This document shows positions 8,887-16,970 of a DNA stretch of 64,000 nt, one piece after another. The DNA lies in NCBI RefSeq assembly GCF_025141935.1, contig NZ_CP081120.1:2728001-2792000 (forward strand). Reading direction: 5' to 3'. Every line of letters starts with the position of its first letter. Position 1 is the first letter of the stretch. A model generated the notes under the pieces. It searched no databases. It was not told the origin of the DNA and was given only the letters and a program-made list of their open reading frames with translations. This stretch comes from Sulfitobacter sp. S190. Its GTDB lineage: Bacteria > Pseudomonadota > Alphaproteobacteria > Rhodobacterales > Rhodobacteraceae. The translations under genes and the position numbers were made by a program.

Positions 8887-10170
8887 TCAGTAAAAGAGCG
8901 ACGGCAGCCAAAGCGCAAGTTGCGGGAAAACCAGCAACAGCCCCAGCATCACGAACATCGTGACCACAAAGGGCAGCGCGCCCCGGATCACGTCGATCAT
9001 CGGCCCGGCCTTTCGGATGCCCTGAACGACATAGAGGTTGATACCGATGGGCGGGGTAATCAGCGCGGTCTCCAGCAGGACCATCAGCAAAATCCCGAAC
9101 CACACCGGATCAAAACCCAGCGCCACCACGATGGGCGTGATCAGCGGCGCCATCGTCAGCAGCATCGAGAGGGTCTCCATAAAGCATCCGATCAGGATCA
9201 GCACCGCCACGATCATCAGCATCGTCTGCATCGGCGTCCAGCCGAGCCCGGTGACAAAATCCGTCAGAGCCTGCGTCAGACCGATGATGGACAGGACAAA
9301 GTTGAGAAAGACAGCCGCAATGATGATCAGCATGATCATCGCGGTGGTGCGCATCGTGCCCTCGATCGCCATCCGCATCATGCTGATGGACATTTTCCCG
9401 TTGAGCGTGGCCAGCAGCATCGAGGCGACCACACCCAGCGCTGCCGCTTCCGTCGGCGTGGCCCAGCCCGCATAGATCGAGCCCACGACCACCAGAAAGA
9501 TCCCCAGCGGCGGGATCAGTGACGGCAGCGCGCGCAGCCGCTCCCCCCATGTATAGAGCAGCTTTTCACCGCCCCAGCCGGGCTTGATCAGGCAGGCCAC
9601 CACAACCGTGGCCATGAACAGGGCGGCCAGCAGGAAACCGGGGATAAAGCCGGCAAGGTAGAGTTCCGGCACCGAGGTGTTGGTCAGCAGCCCGTAGAGG
9701 ATCAGGTTGATCGACGGCGGGATCAGGATGCCCAATGTGCCCCCCGCGGCAACCGTGCCGAGAAACAGGCTTTCGTTATAGCCGCGCTTTTCGATCTGTG
9801 GCACGGCCACGGTGCCGATGGTGGCGGCGGTGGCCACGGAGGACCCGGATGTCGCGGCAAACAGCGCGGAGGATCCGATGTTGGAGTGCATCAGGCCACC
9901 GGGCAACCAGCCCAGCCATTTGACGATACCGTCGTACATCCGCTCGGTGATGCCCGCCCGCAGCAGGATTTCACCCATCATCACGAACATCGGGATCGCC
10001 ACCAGCAGGAAATCGGTGCTGGTCTGCCAAGCCATGTCGGAAATGGCGCGGTGCAGCGGCATGGGGCTGTCGGTCCATTGCAGGATCAGGCCCAGCCAGC
10101 CAAGCGCGGCGGCGATGGGGACGGCCAGCCCGATCAGGGCCAGCAGGATCAAAAGCGTCTTGATAAGCAT
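8887..10170 (-). CDS. TRAP transporter large permease (DctM type)
   Basis: 427-residue integral membrane protein with about twelve hydrophobic segments, the DctM subunit that carries out Na+-driven solute import in TRAP systems. Hallmarks are the early SPMPLHRAISDMAWQ region, the GGTLGILIPPSINLILYG loop and the late ITPPIGINLYVVQG motif. The chosen ATG at 10170 gives the usual MLIKTLLILL start and lies one base after the DctQ stop, so translation is probably coupled. The HyuAB fusion begins 66 bases downstream on the same strand. Substrate is inferred only from the neighbours (5-oxoproline, D-glutamate or a related acid). Confidence 0.93.
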   Translation of the reverse strand: MLIKTLLILLALIGLAVPIAAALGWLGLILQWTDSPMPLHRAISDMAWQTSTDFLLVAIPMFVMMGEILLRAGITERMYDGIVKWLGWLPGGLMHSNIGSSALFAATSGSSVATAATIGTVAVPQIEKRGYNESLFLGTVAAGGTLGILIPPSINLILYGLLTNTSVPELYLAGFIPGFLLAALFMATVVVACLIKPGWGGEKLLYTWGERLRALPSLIPPLGIFLVVVGSIYAGWATPTEAAALGVVASMLLATLNGKMSISMMRMAIEGTMRTTAMIMLIIIAAVFLNFVLSIIGLTQALTDFVTGLGWTPMQTMLMIVAVLILIGCFMETLSMLLTMAPLITPIVVALGFDPVWFGILLMVLLETALITPPIGINLYVVQGIRKAGPMIDVIRGALPFVVTMFVMLGLLLVFPQLALWLPSLFY

Positions 10171-10171
10171 T

Positions 10172-10735
10172 TTATACCGTCTCGTCCTGAATTTGCTCGT
10201 CGAGCGATTTGACACCGATGAGTTCCTGCACCCCCTGCACGTCACCGCGCAGGAATTGGCGGATGGCCACCGCCCCGATCAGAACGCCCGAAAAGACAAA
10301 GAACATCCAACCGATCAGCCACGGCACCTGCGGGATCGCCAGCGGCACCCGCATCGGCGTGATAGACCGCGACCCGTTGTCGAGTGTGTCTCCGACCATG
10401 CCCCAGACCATCACGACCACGACCAGCGCAAAGCCGATCAGCAGCACGAGACCCAGAAAGTTGATGATCGGGCGCAGCACCGCAGGGATCACCCCCAGCA
10501 GGGCATCCACCCGGATATGGGCGCGCTCGAACAGGGCATAGGAAAAGCCCAGCGTCGTCGCCACGCCAAAGGCATATCCCGAAATCTCGTCCGCACCGCC
10601 CAGCGACACGTTGAACAATTTGCGCAACAGCACTTCGAGCGTGACAAGAAAGGCGGACAGCACAATTAATGTCCCCCCCAGCCAGGTAAGCCACAGGCTC
10701 GCCTTGCGGGTGCCGTTCAGAATCCGGTCTAGCAT
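10172..10735 (-). CDS. TRAP transporter small permease (DctQ type)
   Basis: 187-residue membrane protein with four hydrophobic segments (about 15-35, 50-70, 90-110 and 130-150), the size and layout of DctQ subunits that partner DctM. The segment VTLEVLLRKLFN is typical. The ATG at 10735 (MLDRILNG) is preferred over an upstream in-frame start because it puts the first membrane helix at the usual distance. It lies between the binding-protein gene (67 bases upstream) and DctM (one base downstream), completing a three-component transporter. Confidence 0.9.
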   Translation of the reverse strand: MLDRILNGTRKASLWLTWLGGTLIVLSAFLVTLEVLLRKLFNVSLGGADEISGYAFGVATTLGFSYALFERAHIRVDALLGVIPAVLRPIINFLGLVLLIGFALVVVVMVWGMVGDTLDNGSRSITPMRVPLAIPQVPWLIGWMFFVFSGVLIGAVAIRQFLRGDVQGVQELIGVKSLDEQIQDETV

Positions 10736-10802
10736 GTCTGGAAATCCAATCCTTGGAAGCCGCGGGGCCACACAACTATGTGCAGCCCCGCGCGGGCACC
10801 GC

Positions 10803-11840
10803 CTATTTAGCGGTTGCGGTCATGCCCAGAATGGGGCCTACGGTCTCGTTCCAGTTTGCTGCACATTCCGCGCCGCATCTGTCGGCCCAGCGGGCAAGGA
10901 TCACGTCGTTGGCGATGGTATCGCGCAGCGCAAGATCTTCGGCTGACGGCTCTACCAGCGTCATGGAGCCTGCCTCTCCGATGTCACAGCTGCCGCCGGT
11001 GATGCACGAAATGGCGATGTCGTCCTCGGTCGCCGTTTCGGCCCACATCGCGTCATCAAGGGTCGCAATTTCGGTGGTGAGCAGGGCTTGCTGCTCGGCG
11101 CTCAGGCTGTTCCACTTGTCCATGTTCATCGCACCGAAGGCGAGCCCCCAGCCCACGCGCAGGGTGTAGGCATGCGTTGCGACCTGGTTCCAGTTCGCCG
11201 AATAGGCGGACATCGTGCCGGTGATGGCGCAATCGACGACACCCTTTTCAAGCGCAGGGATCACCTCGGAGAAGGCCACCGTGACGGACGTGCCGCCCAC
11301 ACCTTCGACAAAATCACCCAGCGTCGTGGAATAGACGCGGATTTTCTTGCCCTCAAGATCGGCGATCCCGTTCACTTCGCCGTTGCACCACAAGGTCTGG
11401 CTGGGAAAGGGATACAGCATCAGAAGCTTGGCATTATAGATGTCCGCGAACGCCGTCTCCAGCGTCTCGAAATACGCCTGCGACACCTTGCGCTGCGTTT
11501 CAATGTCCTGTGTCAGGGTCGACAGGTCGGCCCCTTCGAAAATCGCGTTCTCCGCGGCCACGTAGCCCGGCAGGCCAAAGGCGAAATCAAAGACGCCGTT
11601 CTTGACCAAACGCATGATCTCGAACCCCTTCAGCCCCAGACCCGATTGCGACTGGATCTTGCCGACAATCTGGCCGTCGGACGCCTCGGCCAGACGGGTG
11701 TTGAAAAACGGCTCTTCGTGCTTTTGGTAGTTGGTCAGGCTCGACCATGTGCCCACGGCGTTGAGAACCACGGGATTGTCGGCCATTGCCGCCGTAGCCG
11801 CCAGCGTCAAGGCGCCCAGCGTAGTTGTCAGTGCTTTCAT
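10803..11840 (-). CDS. TRAP transporter periplasmic substrate-binding protein (DctP type)
   Basis: 345 residues with a cleavable signal peptide (MKALTTTLGALTLAATAAMA, cut probably after AMA). The mature part is a DctP-type binding protein. The conserved carboxylate-binding arginine of the family is probably the one in KKIRVYS, followed by the usual VAFSEVIPALEKGVVDC helix that marks this fold. It would capture an organic acid in the periplasm for the DctQM permease. GGAG lies upstream of the ATG and the gene begins 22 bases after the stop of the D-glutamate cyclase homologue, so the five genes from 12675 down to 5245 look like one transcription unit. Confidence 0.93.
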   Translation of the reverse strand: MKALTTTLGALTLAATAAMADNPVVLNAVGTWSSLTNYQKHEEPFFNTRLAEASDGQIVGKIQSQSGLGLKGFEIMRLVKNGVFDFAFGLPGYVAAENAIFEGADLSTLTQDIETQRKVSQAYFETLETAFADIYNAKLLMLYPFPSQTLWCNGEVNGIADLEGKKIRVYSTTLGDFVEGVGGTSVTVAFSEVIPALEKGVVDCAITGTMSAYSANWNQVATHAYTLRVGWGLAFGAMNMDKWNSLSAEQQALLTTEIATLDDAMWAETATEDDIAISCITGGSCDIGEAGSMTLVEPSAEDLALRDTIANDVILARWADRCGAECAANWNETVGPILGMTATAK

Positions 11841-11862
11841 CGGTTCGTCTCCTGTTGGTTTA

Positions 11863-12675
11863 TTATGGTCTCAGAATTGTTGTTTCCGCGTCATCGGCCA
11901 CATCGGTGATCAACATCGCGCCGGGTTTGTGCGTGATGCAGATGGGCAGACCCGCCCGCATGATCGCGACCTGCGGGGTCACCCCGCAGGCCCAGAACAC
12001 GGGCGTTGTCCCCTCGGGCACGGGGGCGCGGTCCCCCCAGTCGGGGCGGTCCAGATCCGCAATGCCGATCTGCGCGGGGTCGCCGACATGCAGCGGCCCG
12101 CCGTGCGCCATTGGAAAGCGGTTCGAAATTTCGATGGTTTCGGCAACCTGATGATCGGGGATCGCCCGCATGCTGACCACTGTTGCCCCACCGAACGGCC
12201 CGGCGCTCACGGTGGGGATGTTGGATGCAAACATCGGCACGGTGGTGTTGTTGGCGATGTGCCACAGCTTGATGCCTGCGCGCTCCAGCGCATGCTCGAA
12301 TGTGAATGAACAACCCAGCGCAAAAGCGACGAAATCATCCTGCCACAAATCGGTGATGTCCTGCGGCGCGTCCACCAACACGCCGTCGCGGTAGACGTAA
12401 TAGGCAGGCAGATCCGTGCGGATATCGATATCGCGCCCCAGTGTCGTCATCTGCGGCACGCCCGTATCCGACACGCCGACCAGCGGGCATGGTTTGGGAT
12501 TGCGCTGGCAAAACCGCATGAAATCCAGCGCATGCGCGGCAGGCAGAATGGCCAGATTGGCCTGCAAATTGTCTTTGCCCAATCCGGCCGTGTGTCCGGC
12601 ATACGCGCAGGCACGGATTTGCGCACGCACCTGGCGTGTGCTTTGCGATTTGAGCTCTTCGAATTGCTGGTTCAC
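11863..12675 (-). CDS. D-glutamate cyclase family protein (former DUF1445, putative hydro-lyase)
   Basis: 270 residues matching the family once called DUF1445 and now D-Glu_cyclase: GCSFTFEHAL, NNTTVPM, GGPLHVGDP, FWACGVTPQ and the C-terminal THKPGAMLITD. A mammalian member interconverts D-glutamate and 5-oxo-D-proline; bacterial members such as Bacillus YcsI lie beside 5-oxoprolinase genes. Here the partner is the HyuAB fusion at 5245, which supports a role in 5-oxoproline/D-glutamate metabolism (inference). I chose the GTG at 12675, preceded by an AGGG-rich stretch, over a TTG at 12702. It follows a LysR gene and an AT-rich promoter-like region. Confidence 0.85.
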   Translation of the reverse strand: MNQQFEELKSQSTRQVRAQIRACAYAGHTAGLGKDNLQANLAILPAAHALDFMRFCQRNPKPCPLVGVSDTGVPQMTTLGRDIDIRTDLPAYYVYRDGVLVDAPQDITDLWQDDFVAFALGCSFTFEHALERAGIKLWHIANNTTVPMFASNIPTVSAGPFGGATVVSMRAIPDHQVAETIEISNRFPMAHGGPLHVGDPAQIGIADLDRPDWGDRAPVPEGTTPVFWACGVTPQVAIMRAGLPICITHKPGAMLITDVADDAETTILRP

Positions 12676-12750
12676 GTCCGAATCCCTTTTCCCTCTGCTC
12701 AAGGGTCCGGTCGATCCGATATAAAATCAAATAGTATAAATTTGGGTTCT

Positions 12751-12771
12751 GATATAGAAATTTTCTATATC
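12751..12771. promoter_or_regulatory. perfect 10-bp inverted repeat, probable operator
   Basis: GATATAGAAA, one central base, then its exact complement TTTCTATATC. It lies in an AT-rich stretch between the LysR gene (whose stop it overlaps) and the D-glutamate cyclase/TRAP/oxoprolinase operon. On the minus strand a TATACT hexamer at 12738-12733 lies about 13 bases downstream of the dyad, a placement common for LysR activators. The repeat is seen directly; its regulatory role is inferred. Confidence 0.5.
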
Positions 12772-13646
12772 GCTTTTCCCGCAATCTCTTCGGCCATTTT
12801 CGCCGCCGTTTCAATCAGATGGCTGCGCGGCTCACCAAGGTAAGACGCTGAAAACCTGAGCGGTTTCGGGGTCCATCCCGGATCGAAGCGCACCAGTTTG
12901 CCATCGCGTTCCATAGGCGCCCCGAGCGATATCGGCAATGCGCCCACGGCAAGACCGGCCTCGACCATGCGAAAACATGACGACAGCGACGACGACGGGA
13001 ACATCGAGACATCGGGGCCGAACCGTTCAAACAGGGCCGCGCGCAGTTCGCGGTAGGGGCGCGTGTTGCGGGCATAGGTGGCAATCGGAACCGACGACAG
13101 ATCGACCGCATCCTGCGGTGATCCGCCGGGCGCTCGAAACCACGCAAGCGCCACATCCGGCAGGATGACGTTGTCGATTGTATAATCCGAAATCGGCCCC
13201 AACAGGACCGCCAGATCGATCTCGTGCCCCAAAAGCTGTTCGCGCAAATTGCTCGAAATATCGACGCTGATCTCGATCTTGAGCTGTGGAAATGCCTTGT
13301 GCAATGCACCCACAAAATCCGGCAGCCAGCTCTGCGCCACGGTCTCTGACACGCCGAGCCGGATCAACCGGTCCACCCCGCTCGCGTCGACCACATGCGC
13401 ATCCACCAGTTCGGACAGATGTTGAAACTGCTCGGCGTAGTGCAGCAACATGTCACCGCGTTTGGTCAGCCGCATACCGGCGGCGGTGCGCTCGAATATG
13501 TCGGTCCCCAGCGCCTCTTCCAGCGCCTTGATCCGCGAGGTGACGGCCGGCTGCGTCAGGTTCAGCGCCTCGGACGCACGGTTGATGCTTTTGAAACGCA
13601 CCACGGCCAGAAAAGTCCGCAATTGCTCCAGCTTGAGATTGGACAC
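12765..13646 (-). CDS. LysR-family transcriptional regulator
   Basis: 293 residues: N-terminal winged helix with INRASEALNLTQPAVTSRI (about residues 20-38) and a periplasmic-binding-protein-like effector domain. It is codirectional with, and directly upstream of, the cyclase/TRAP/HyuAB operon and ends inside a perfect inverted repeat that may be its operator. It is divergent from the TetR gene at 13762. Control of the downstream operon is the simplest inference. Confidence 0.92.
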   Translation of the reverse strand: MSNLKLEQLRTFLAVVRFKSINRASEALNLTQPAVTSRIKALEEALGTDIFERTAAGMRLTKRGDMLLHYAEQFQHLSELVDAHVVDASGVDRLIRLGVSETVAQSWLPDFVGALHKAFPQLKIEISVDISSNLREQLLGHEIDLAVLLGPISDYTIDNVILPDVALAWFRAPGGSPQDAVDLSSVPIATYARNTRPYRELRAALFERFGPDVSMFPSSSLSSCFRMVEAGLAVGALPISLGAPMERDGKLVRFDPGWTPKPLRFSASYLGEPRSHLIETAAKMAEEIAGKAI

Positions 13647-13736
13647 AGCATTCTCCGCCCCGAATAGCCACGCCGAAACCAGTACCGCGCTCGGGTGCGC
13701 ATTGTCGAGCCGGTTGCGCCAGTCCGATGGACTTCA

Positions 13737-13750
13737 ACCGACCGGGCGGT
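13737..13750. promoter_or_regulatory. near-palindrome upstream of TetR gene, probable autoregulatory operator
   Basis: ACCGACCGGGCGGT is a 14-base palindrome with one mismatched pair, close to the ACCGACCGGTCGGT form bound by many TetR-family repressors. It ends 11 bases before the TetR start codon at 13762. No Shine-Dalgarno sequence is visible between the site and the ATG. Confidence 0.4.
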
Positions 13751-13761
13751 ATTGTTGCGCC

Positions 13762-14370
13762 ATGAAAGCTGATTCCACCAAAGCCCAAATCCTCGACGCG
13801 GCGATCGATCTGTTCTGGAAGGACGGATACCACGCCACCAACATGAACGCGCTCAGCGATGCGGCGGGCATGAACAAGGCGACCGTCTACCAGCATTTCC
13901 GCTCCAAGGAAGCGATTGCAATCGCCGCCGTCGGCCGCGCACTTGAGCGCACGGAAGGATATGTTTTCACCGACAGCTTTGCGCAACAGGTTGATCCGCT
14001 GGACCGGCTCGCCGCGATCTATCAGCGCATCTACGAAAGCCACACCGCGCTTTACCGCACCGAAGGCATGCTGCGCGGATGTCCGTTCGTGAACATCGGG
14101 CTGGAACTGTCGCTCTCCAGCGATGGTGTGCGCGGGGCCGTGCAACATGCCTTTGCGGTGTTCGAAGACTACTACCGTACCATCGTGACCGATCTGGCCG
14201 ATGACGGTCGGCTGCTGCACGACCTGCCCGCGACCGAACTTGCCCGCGATCTGCAGGACAACATGAACGCCACGCTGACCGCCTCCAAGATCCTGCAGGA
14301 CCCGGAGGCGATTGCCCGTGGGGCCGCACGCGCACGCCGGTATCTCGTGGGCGGCGAAACGCCCCGCTAG
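13762..14370 (+). CDS. TetR/AcrR-family transcriptional regulator
   Basis: 202 residues with the TetR helix-turn-helix at the N-terminus (GYHATNMNALSDAAGMNKAT, then VYQHFRSKEAI) and a C-terminal ligand-binding region of unknown specificity. The ATG at 13762 starts the domain at the normal place; upstream in-frame sequence is antisense to the LysR gene. It diverges from that LysR gene and converges on urtE with a four-base overlap of stop codons. An operator-like palindrome lies just upstream. Its target cannot be told from sequence. Confidence 0.9.
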   Translation: MKADSTKAQILDAAIDLFWKDGYHATNMNALSDAAGMNKATVYQHFRSKEAIAIAAVGRALERTEGYVFTDSFAQQVDPLDRLAAIYQRIYESHTALYRTEGMLRGCPFVNIGLELSLSSDGVRGAVQHAFAVFEDYYRTIVTDLADDGRLLHDLPATELARDLQDNMNATLTASKILQDPEAIARGAARARRYLVGGETPR

Positions 14371-15062
14371 AGCGCCAAATCAGCCATCAGCGCGTCCTTG
14401 GCATAGCTGTCCCTGCCCGCCTCGCGCTTGACCCGCCCCCGTTCGATCACCACGAAATCATCCGCCAATCGGTACGCGAAATCGGCGTTCTGTTCGACCA
14501 GCACGATCGCCATCTCCCCCGCATCCCGCAATGCCTCGAGCGCGTCGCCGATCTGCTGGATGACATTGGGCTGAATACCCTCGGTCGGCTCGTCCAGCAG
14601 CAGGACACGCGGCCGTGTCACCAGCGCCCGCGCAATCGCTAACTGCTGTTGCTGCCCGCCCGACAGATCGCCGCCGCGCCGCGATTGCATATCGCGCAAG
14701 ACCGGGAACAGTTCGAACAAGTGATCCGGCACGCGGCGCTGCGATTTCGGCAAGCAGGCAAATCCGGTCTGGAGGTTTTCCCAAACGCTCATCATCGCGA
14801 ACACCTCACGCCCCTGCGGCACATAGGCGATCCCCGCCCGCGCCGCGTGGAATGCCGACCCCAGATGCACGCGCGCGCCATCAATCGCGACCTGCCCCCC
14901 GCTTACCGGATGCCGCCCTGACACCGCCTTGAGCAGACTCGTTTTGCCGACACCGTTGTTGCCCATCACGGCCGTGATACGCCCCGGCGCAGCGCGCAGC
15001 GACACGTCATAGAGGATCTGGCTTTGCCCGTATTTCAGGTCGATATGGCTGACTTCAAGCAT
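14367..15062 (-). CDS. urtE: urea ABC transporter ATP-binding subunit UrtE
   Basis: 231-residue ABC ATPase of the branched-chain-amino-acid/urea class. Walker A GNNGVGKTS, signature LSGGQQQ, Walker B VLLLDEPTEGIQPN and the VEQN switch segment are all present. The TEGIQPN sequence and the fifth place in an A-B-C-D-E gene order identify it as UrtE rather than LivF. It overlaps urtD by eight bases, and converges with the TetR gene. Confidence 0.92.
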   Translation of the reverse strand: MLEVSHIDLKYGQSQILYDVSLRAAPGRITAVMGNNGVGKTSLLKAVSGRHPVSGGQVAIDGARVHLGSAFHAARAGIAYVPQGREVFAMMSVWENLQTGFACLPKSQRRVPDHLFELFPVLRDMQSRRGGDLSGGQQQQLAIARALVTRPRVLLLDEPTEGIQPNVIQQIGDALEALRDAGEMAIVLVEQNADFAYRLADDFVVIERGRVKREAGRDSYAKDALMADLAL

Positions 15063-15804
15063 GCGCGCGCCCCAGATAGACGTCGATCACCGTCTGGTTC
15101 GATGTCACATGGTCCAGACTGCCTTCGGCCAGCACCGATCCTTCGTGCAGCACTGTCACTTTGCAATCGAGCCGTCGGACAAACTCCATGTCATGCTCCA
15201 CCACCACCACGGCACGGGTCCGTGCCGCAGCCTTCAGGATATCGGTGGTCTTCTCGCGCTCCTCGGGGGTCATGCCAGCGGCAGGTTCATCGACCAGCAT
15301 CAGCCGCGGCTCCTGCGCCAGCAGCATTCCGATCTCCAGCCATTGCTTCTGTCCGTGGCTCAACTCTCCGGCGATCCGGCCCAGACTGTGTGCAAGACCC
15401 ACGTCTTCGGCAACCGCATCGATGCGCGCCGCATTCGCAGCGGTTTTGCGGTGGCGCAGCACGGCCAGGGGCCCGCGCGGGTTTTTCAGCGCCATGGCAA
15501 GGTTCTGTCGCACGGTCTGTGCTTCGAACACCGTGGGTTTCTGGAATTTGCGTCCAATGCCTTCGCGCGCTATGCGGCTTTCGGACATGCCCAGCAAGGA
15601 CACATTGCGCGCGCCCCAGATCACCCGCCCCGTGTCGGGCCTTGTCTTGCCGGTCACGATGTCCATGAACGTCGTCTTGCCGGCACCATTCGGGCCAATG
15701 ATGGCGCGCAGTTCGGTCGGTGCGAAATTGATCGACAGATTGTTGATGGCGCGAAACCCGTCGAATGACACCGACACGCCGTCGACCTCCAAAAGCATGC
15801 TCAT
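15055..15804 (-). CDS. urtD: urea ABC transporter ATP-binding subunit UrtD
   Basis: 249-residue ABC ATPase, partner of UrtE. Walker A GPNGAGKTT at 37-45, signature ELSHGQKQWLEIGMLL, Walker B LMLVDEPAAGMTPEE and the switch histidine in VVVEHDMEFV are intact. The SHGQKQWLEIGM signature is typical of UrtD. It overlaps urtC by four bases and urtE by eight, indicating translational coupling. Confidence 0.93.
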   Translation of the reverse strand: MSMLLEVDGVSVSFDGFRAINNLSINFAPTELRAIIGPNGAGKTTFMDIVTGKTRPDTGRVIWGARNVSLLGMSESRIAREGIGRKFQKPTVFEAQTVRQNLAMALKNPRGPLAVLRHRKTAANAARIDAVAEDVGLAHSLGRIAGELSHGQKQWLEIGMLLAQEPRLMLVDEPAAGMTPEEREKTTDILKAAARTRAVVVVEHDMEFVRRLDCKVTVLHEGSVLAEGSLDHVTSNQTVIDVYLGRAHA

Positions 15805-16967
15805 GGCTGTTTCCTCACCAGCAGATCAAACAGGCCACCGATGCCTTTGGGAAAAAATAGGGTGACCGCCACAAACGACACGCCCAGAAGGACAAGCCAC
15901 CAGTCGGTCCATTGCACCGTGTAGAACCCCAGCGCGATATCCGGCGCGCCGCCGCCGGTGAACCAGCTCGACAAGAGCGATACAAACCCCGCCCCGATCA
16001 CCGCCCCATAGAGCCGACCGCGCCCGCCGATCGCGACCCAAACCGCGAGATAGATCGACGCGATGGGCGCGATCTCACCGGGGTTCACGATGCCCGCCTG
16101 TGGATAGTAAAGCGCACCCGCAATCCCCGCGACGACCGCCGTGGTGGTAAACACGAACAGCTTGTAGCTCTCCACATGGTAGCCCAGAAACCGCACGCGG
16201 GCTTCGTTGTCGCGGATGCCCTTGATCACGCTGCCCATCTTGCCCGAGACGATCCACGCGAAAAACACGTAACCCGCGGCCAGCGCAAGCGCAGACGCCA
16301 CGAAGAAGACCACCGATATCGTGGCTTGGCTCGTGGCCTCGAAACCGGGAATGTTCTGCAAGCCCGACAGGCCGTTATTGCCGCGCAAACCGCTGTCGTT
16401 CTGAAACAGATAAAGCGCCAGCGCCAGCGTCATCGCCTGTGTGAGGATCGACAGGTAAACCCCTGTCACGCGGCTCCGAAACGCCAGCCAGCCAAAGACG
16501 AGGGCCAAAAGGCCCGGCACCAGAACGACCATCGCCAACTGCAACAAAAGCGTATCGGCATATGCCCAGATCAGCGGAAATTCCGAGCTGCCCACCACGC
16601 CAAAAATCTGGTTGCCAATGGCGTCTGAAATCTCTGCCGGTGTGGGCGGGATGGGCTGGCCTGCAAGGCTGTCGAGCACGATCCCTTCGGTGCGCGCATA
16701 CATCAGCCACATGCCGATGGCATAGCCGCCGATGCCGAAAAACGCAAAATGACCGAGCGACAGGATCCCGCAATAGCCCCACACCACGTCCATCGCGATC
16801 GCCACCAGACACAGGCACAGCGTTTTGCCCAGCGTTTTGACGAAAGAGGTCGAGATGAGGCCGACGCCCGTCACTTCGGACAGAAGCGTCACGCCGACGG
16901 TAAAGCCCGTAAGGATCACGAGGAACCACAGGACAGAAGGGTTCTGGAGAAAGAAGGAACGGTGCAT
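15801..16967 (-). CDS. urtC: urea ABC transporter permease UrtC
   Basis: 388-residue inner-membrane permease of the LivM type, about nine hydrophobic segments. Family marks include WGYCGILSLGHFAFFGIGGYA near residue 65 and the cytoplasmic loop KGIRDNEARVRFLGY that contacts the ATPases. Together with UrtB it forms the urea channel. It starts three bases after the urtB stop. Confidence 0.93.
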   Translation of the reverse strand: MHRSFFLQNPSVLWFLVILTGFTVGVTLLSEVTGVGLISTSFVKTLGKTLCLCLVAIAMDVVWGYCGILSLGHFAFFGIGGYAIGMWLMYARTEGIVLDSLAGQPIPPTPAEISDAIGNQIFGVVGSSEFPLIWAYADTLLLQLAMVVLVPGLLALVFGWLAFRSRVTGVYLSILTQAMTLALALYLFQNDSGLRGNNGLSGLQNIPGFEATSQATISVVFFVASALALAAGYVFFAWIVSGKMGSVIKGIRDNEARVRFLGYHVESYKLFVFTTTAVVAGIAGALYYPQAGIVNPGEIAPIASIYLAVWVAIGGRGRLYGAVIGAGFVSLLSSWFTGGGAPDIALGFYTVQWTDWWLVLLGVSFVAVTLFFPKGIGGLFDLLVRKQP

Positions 16968-16970
16968 CGT

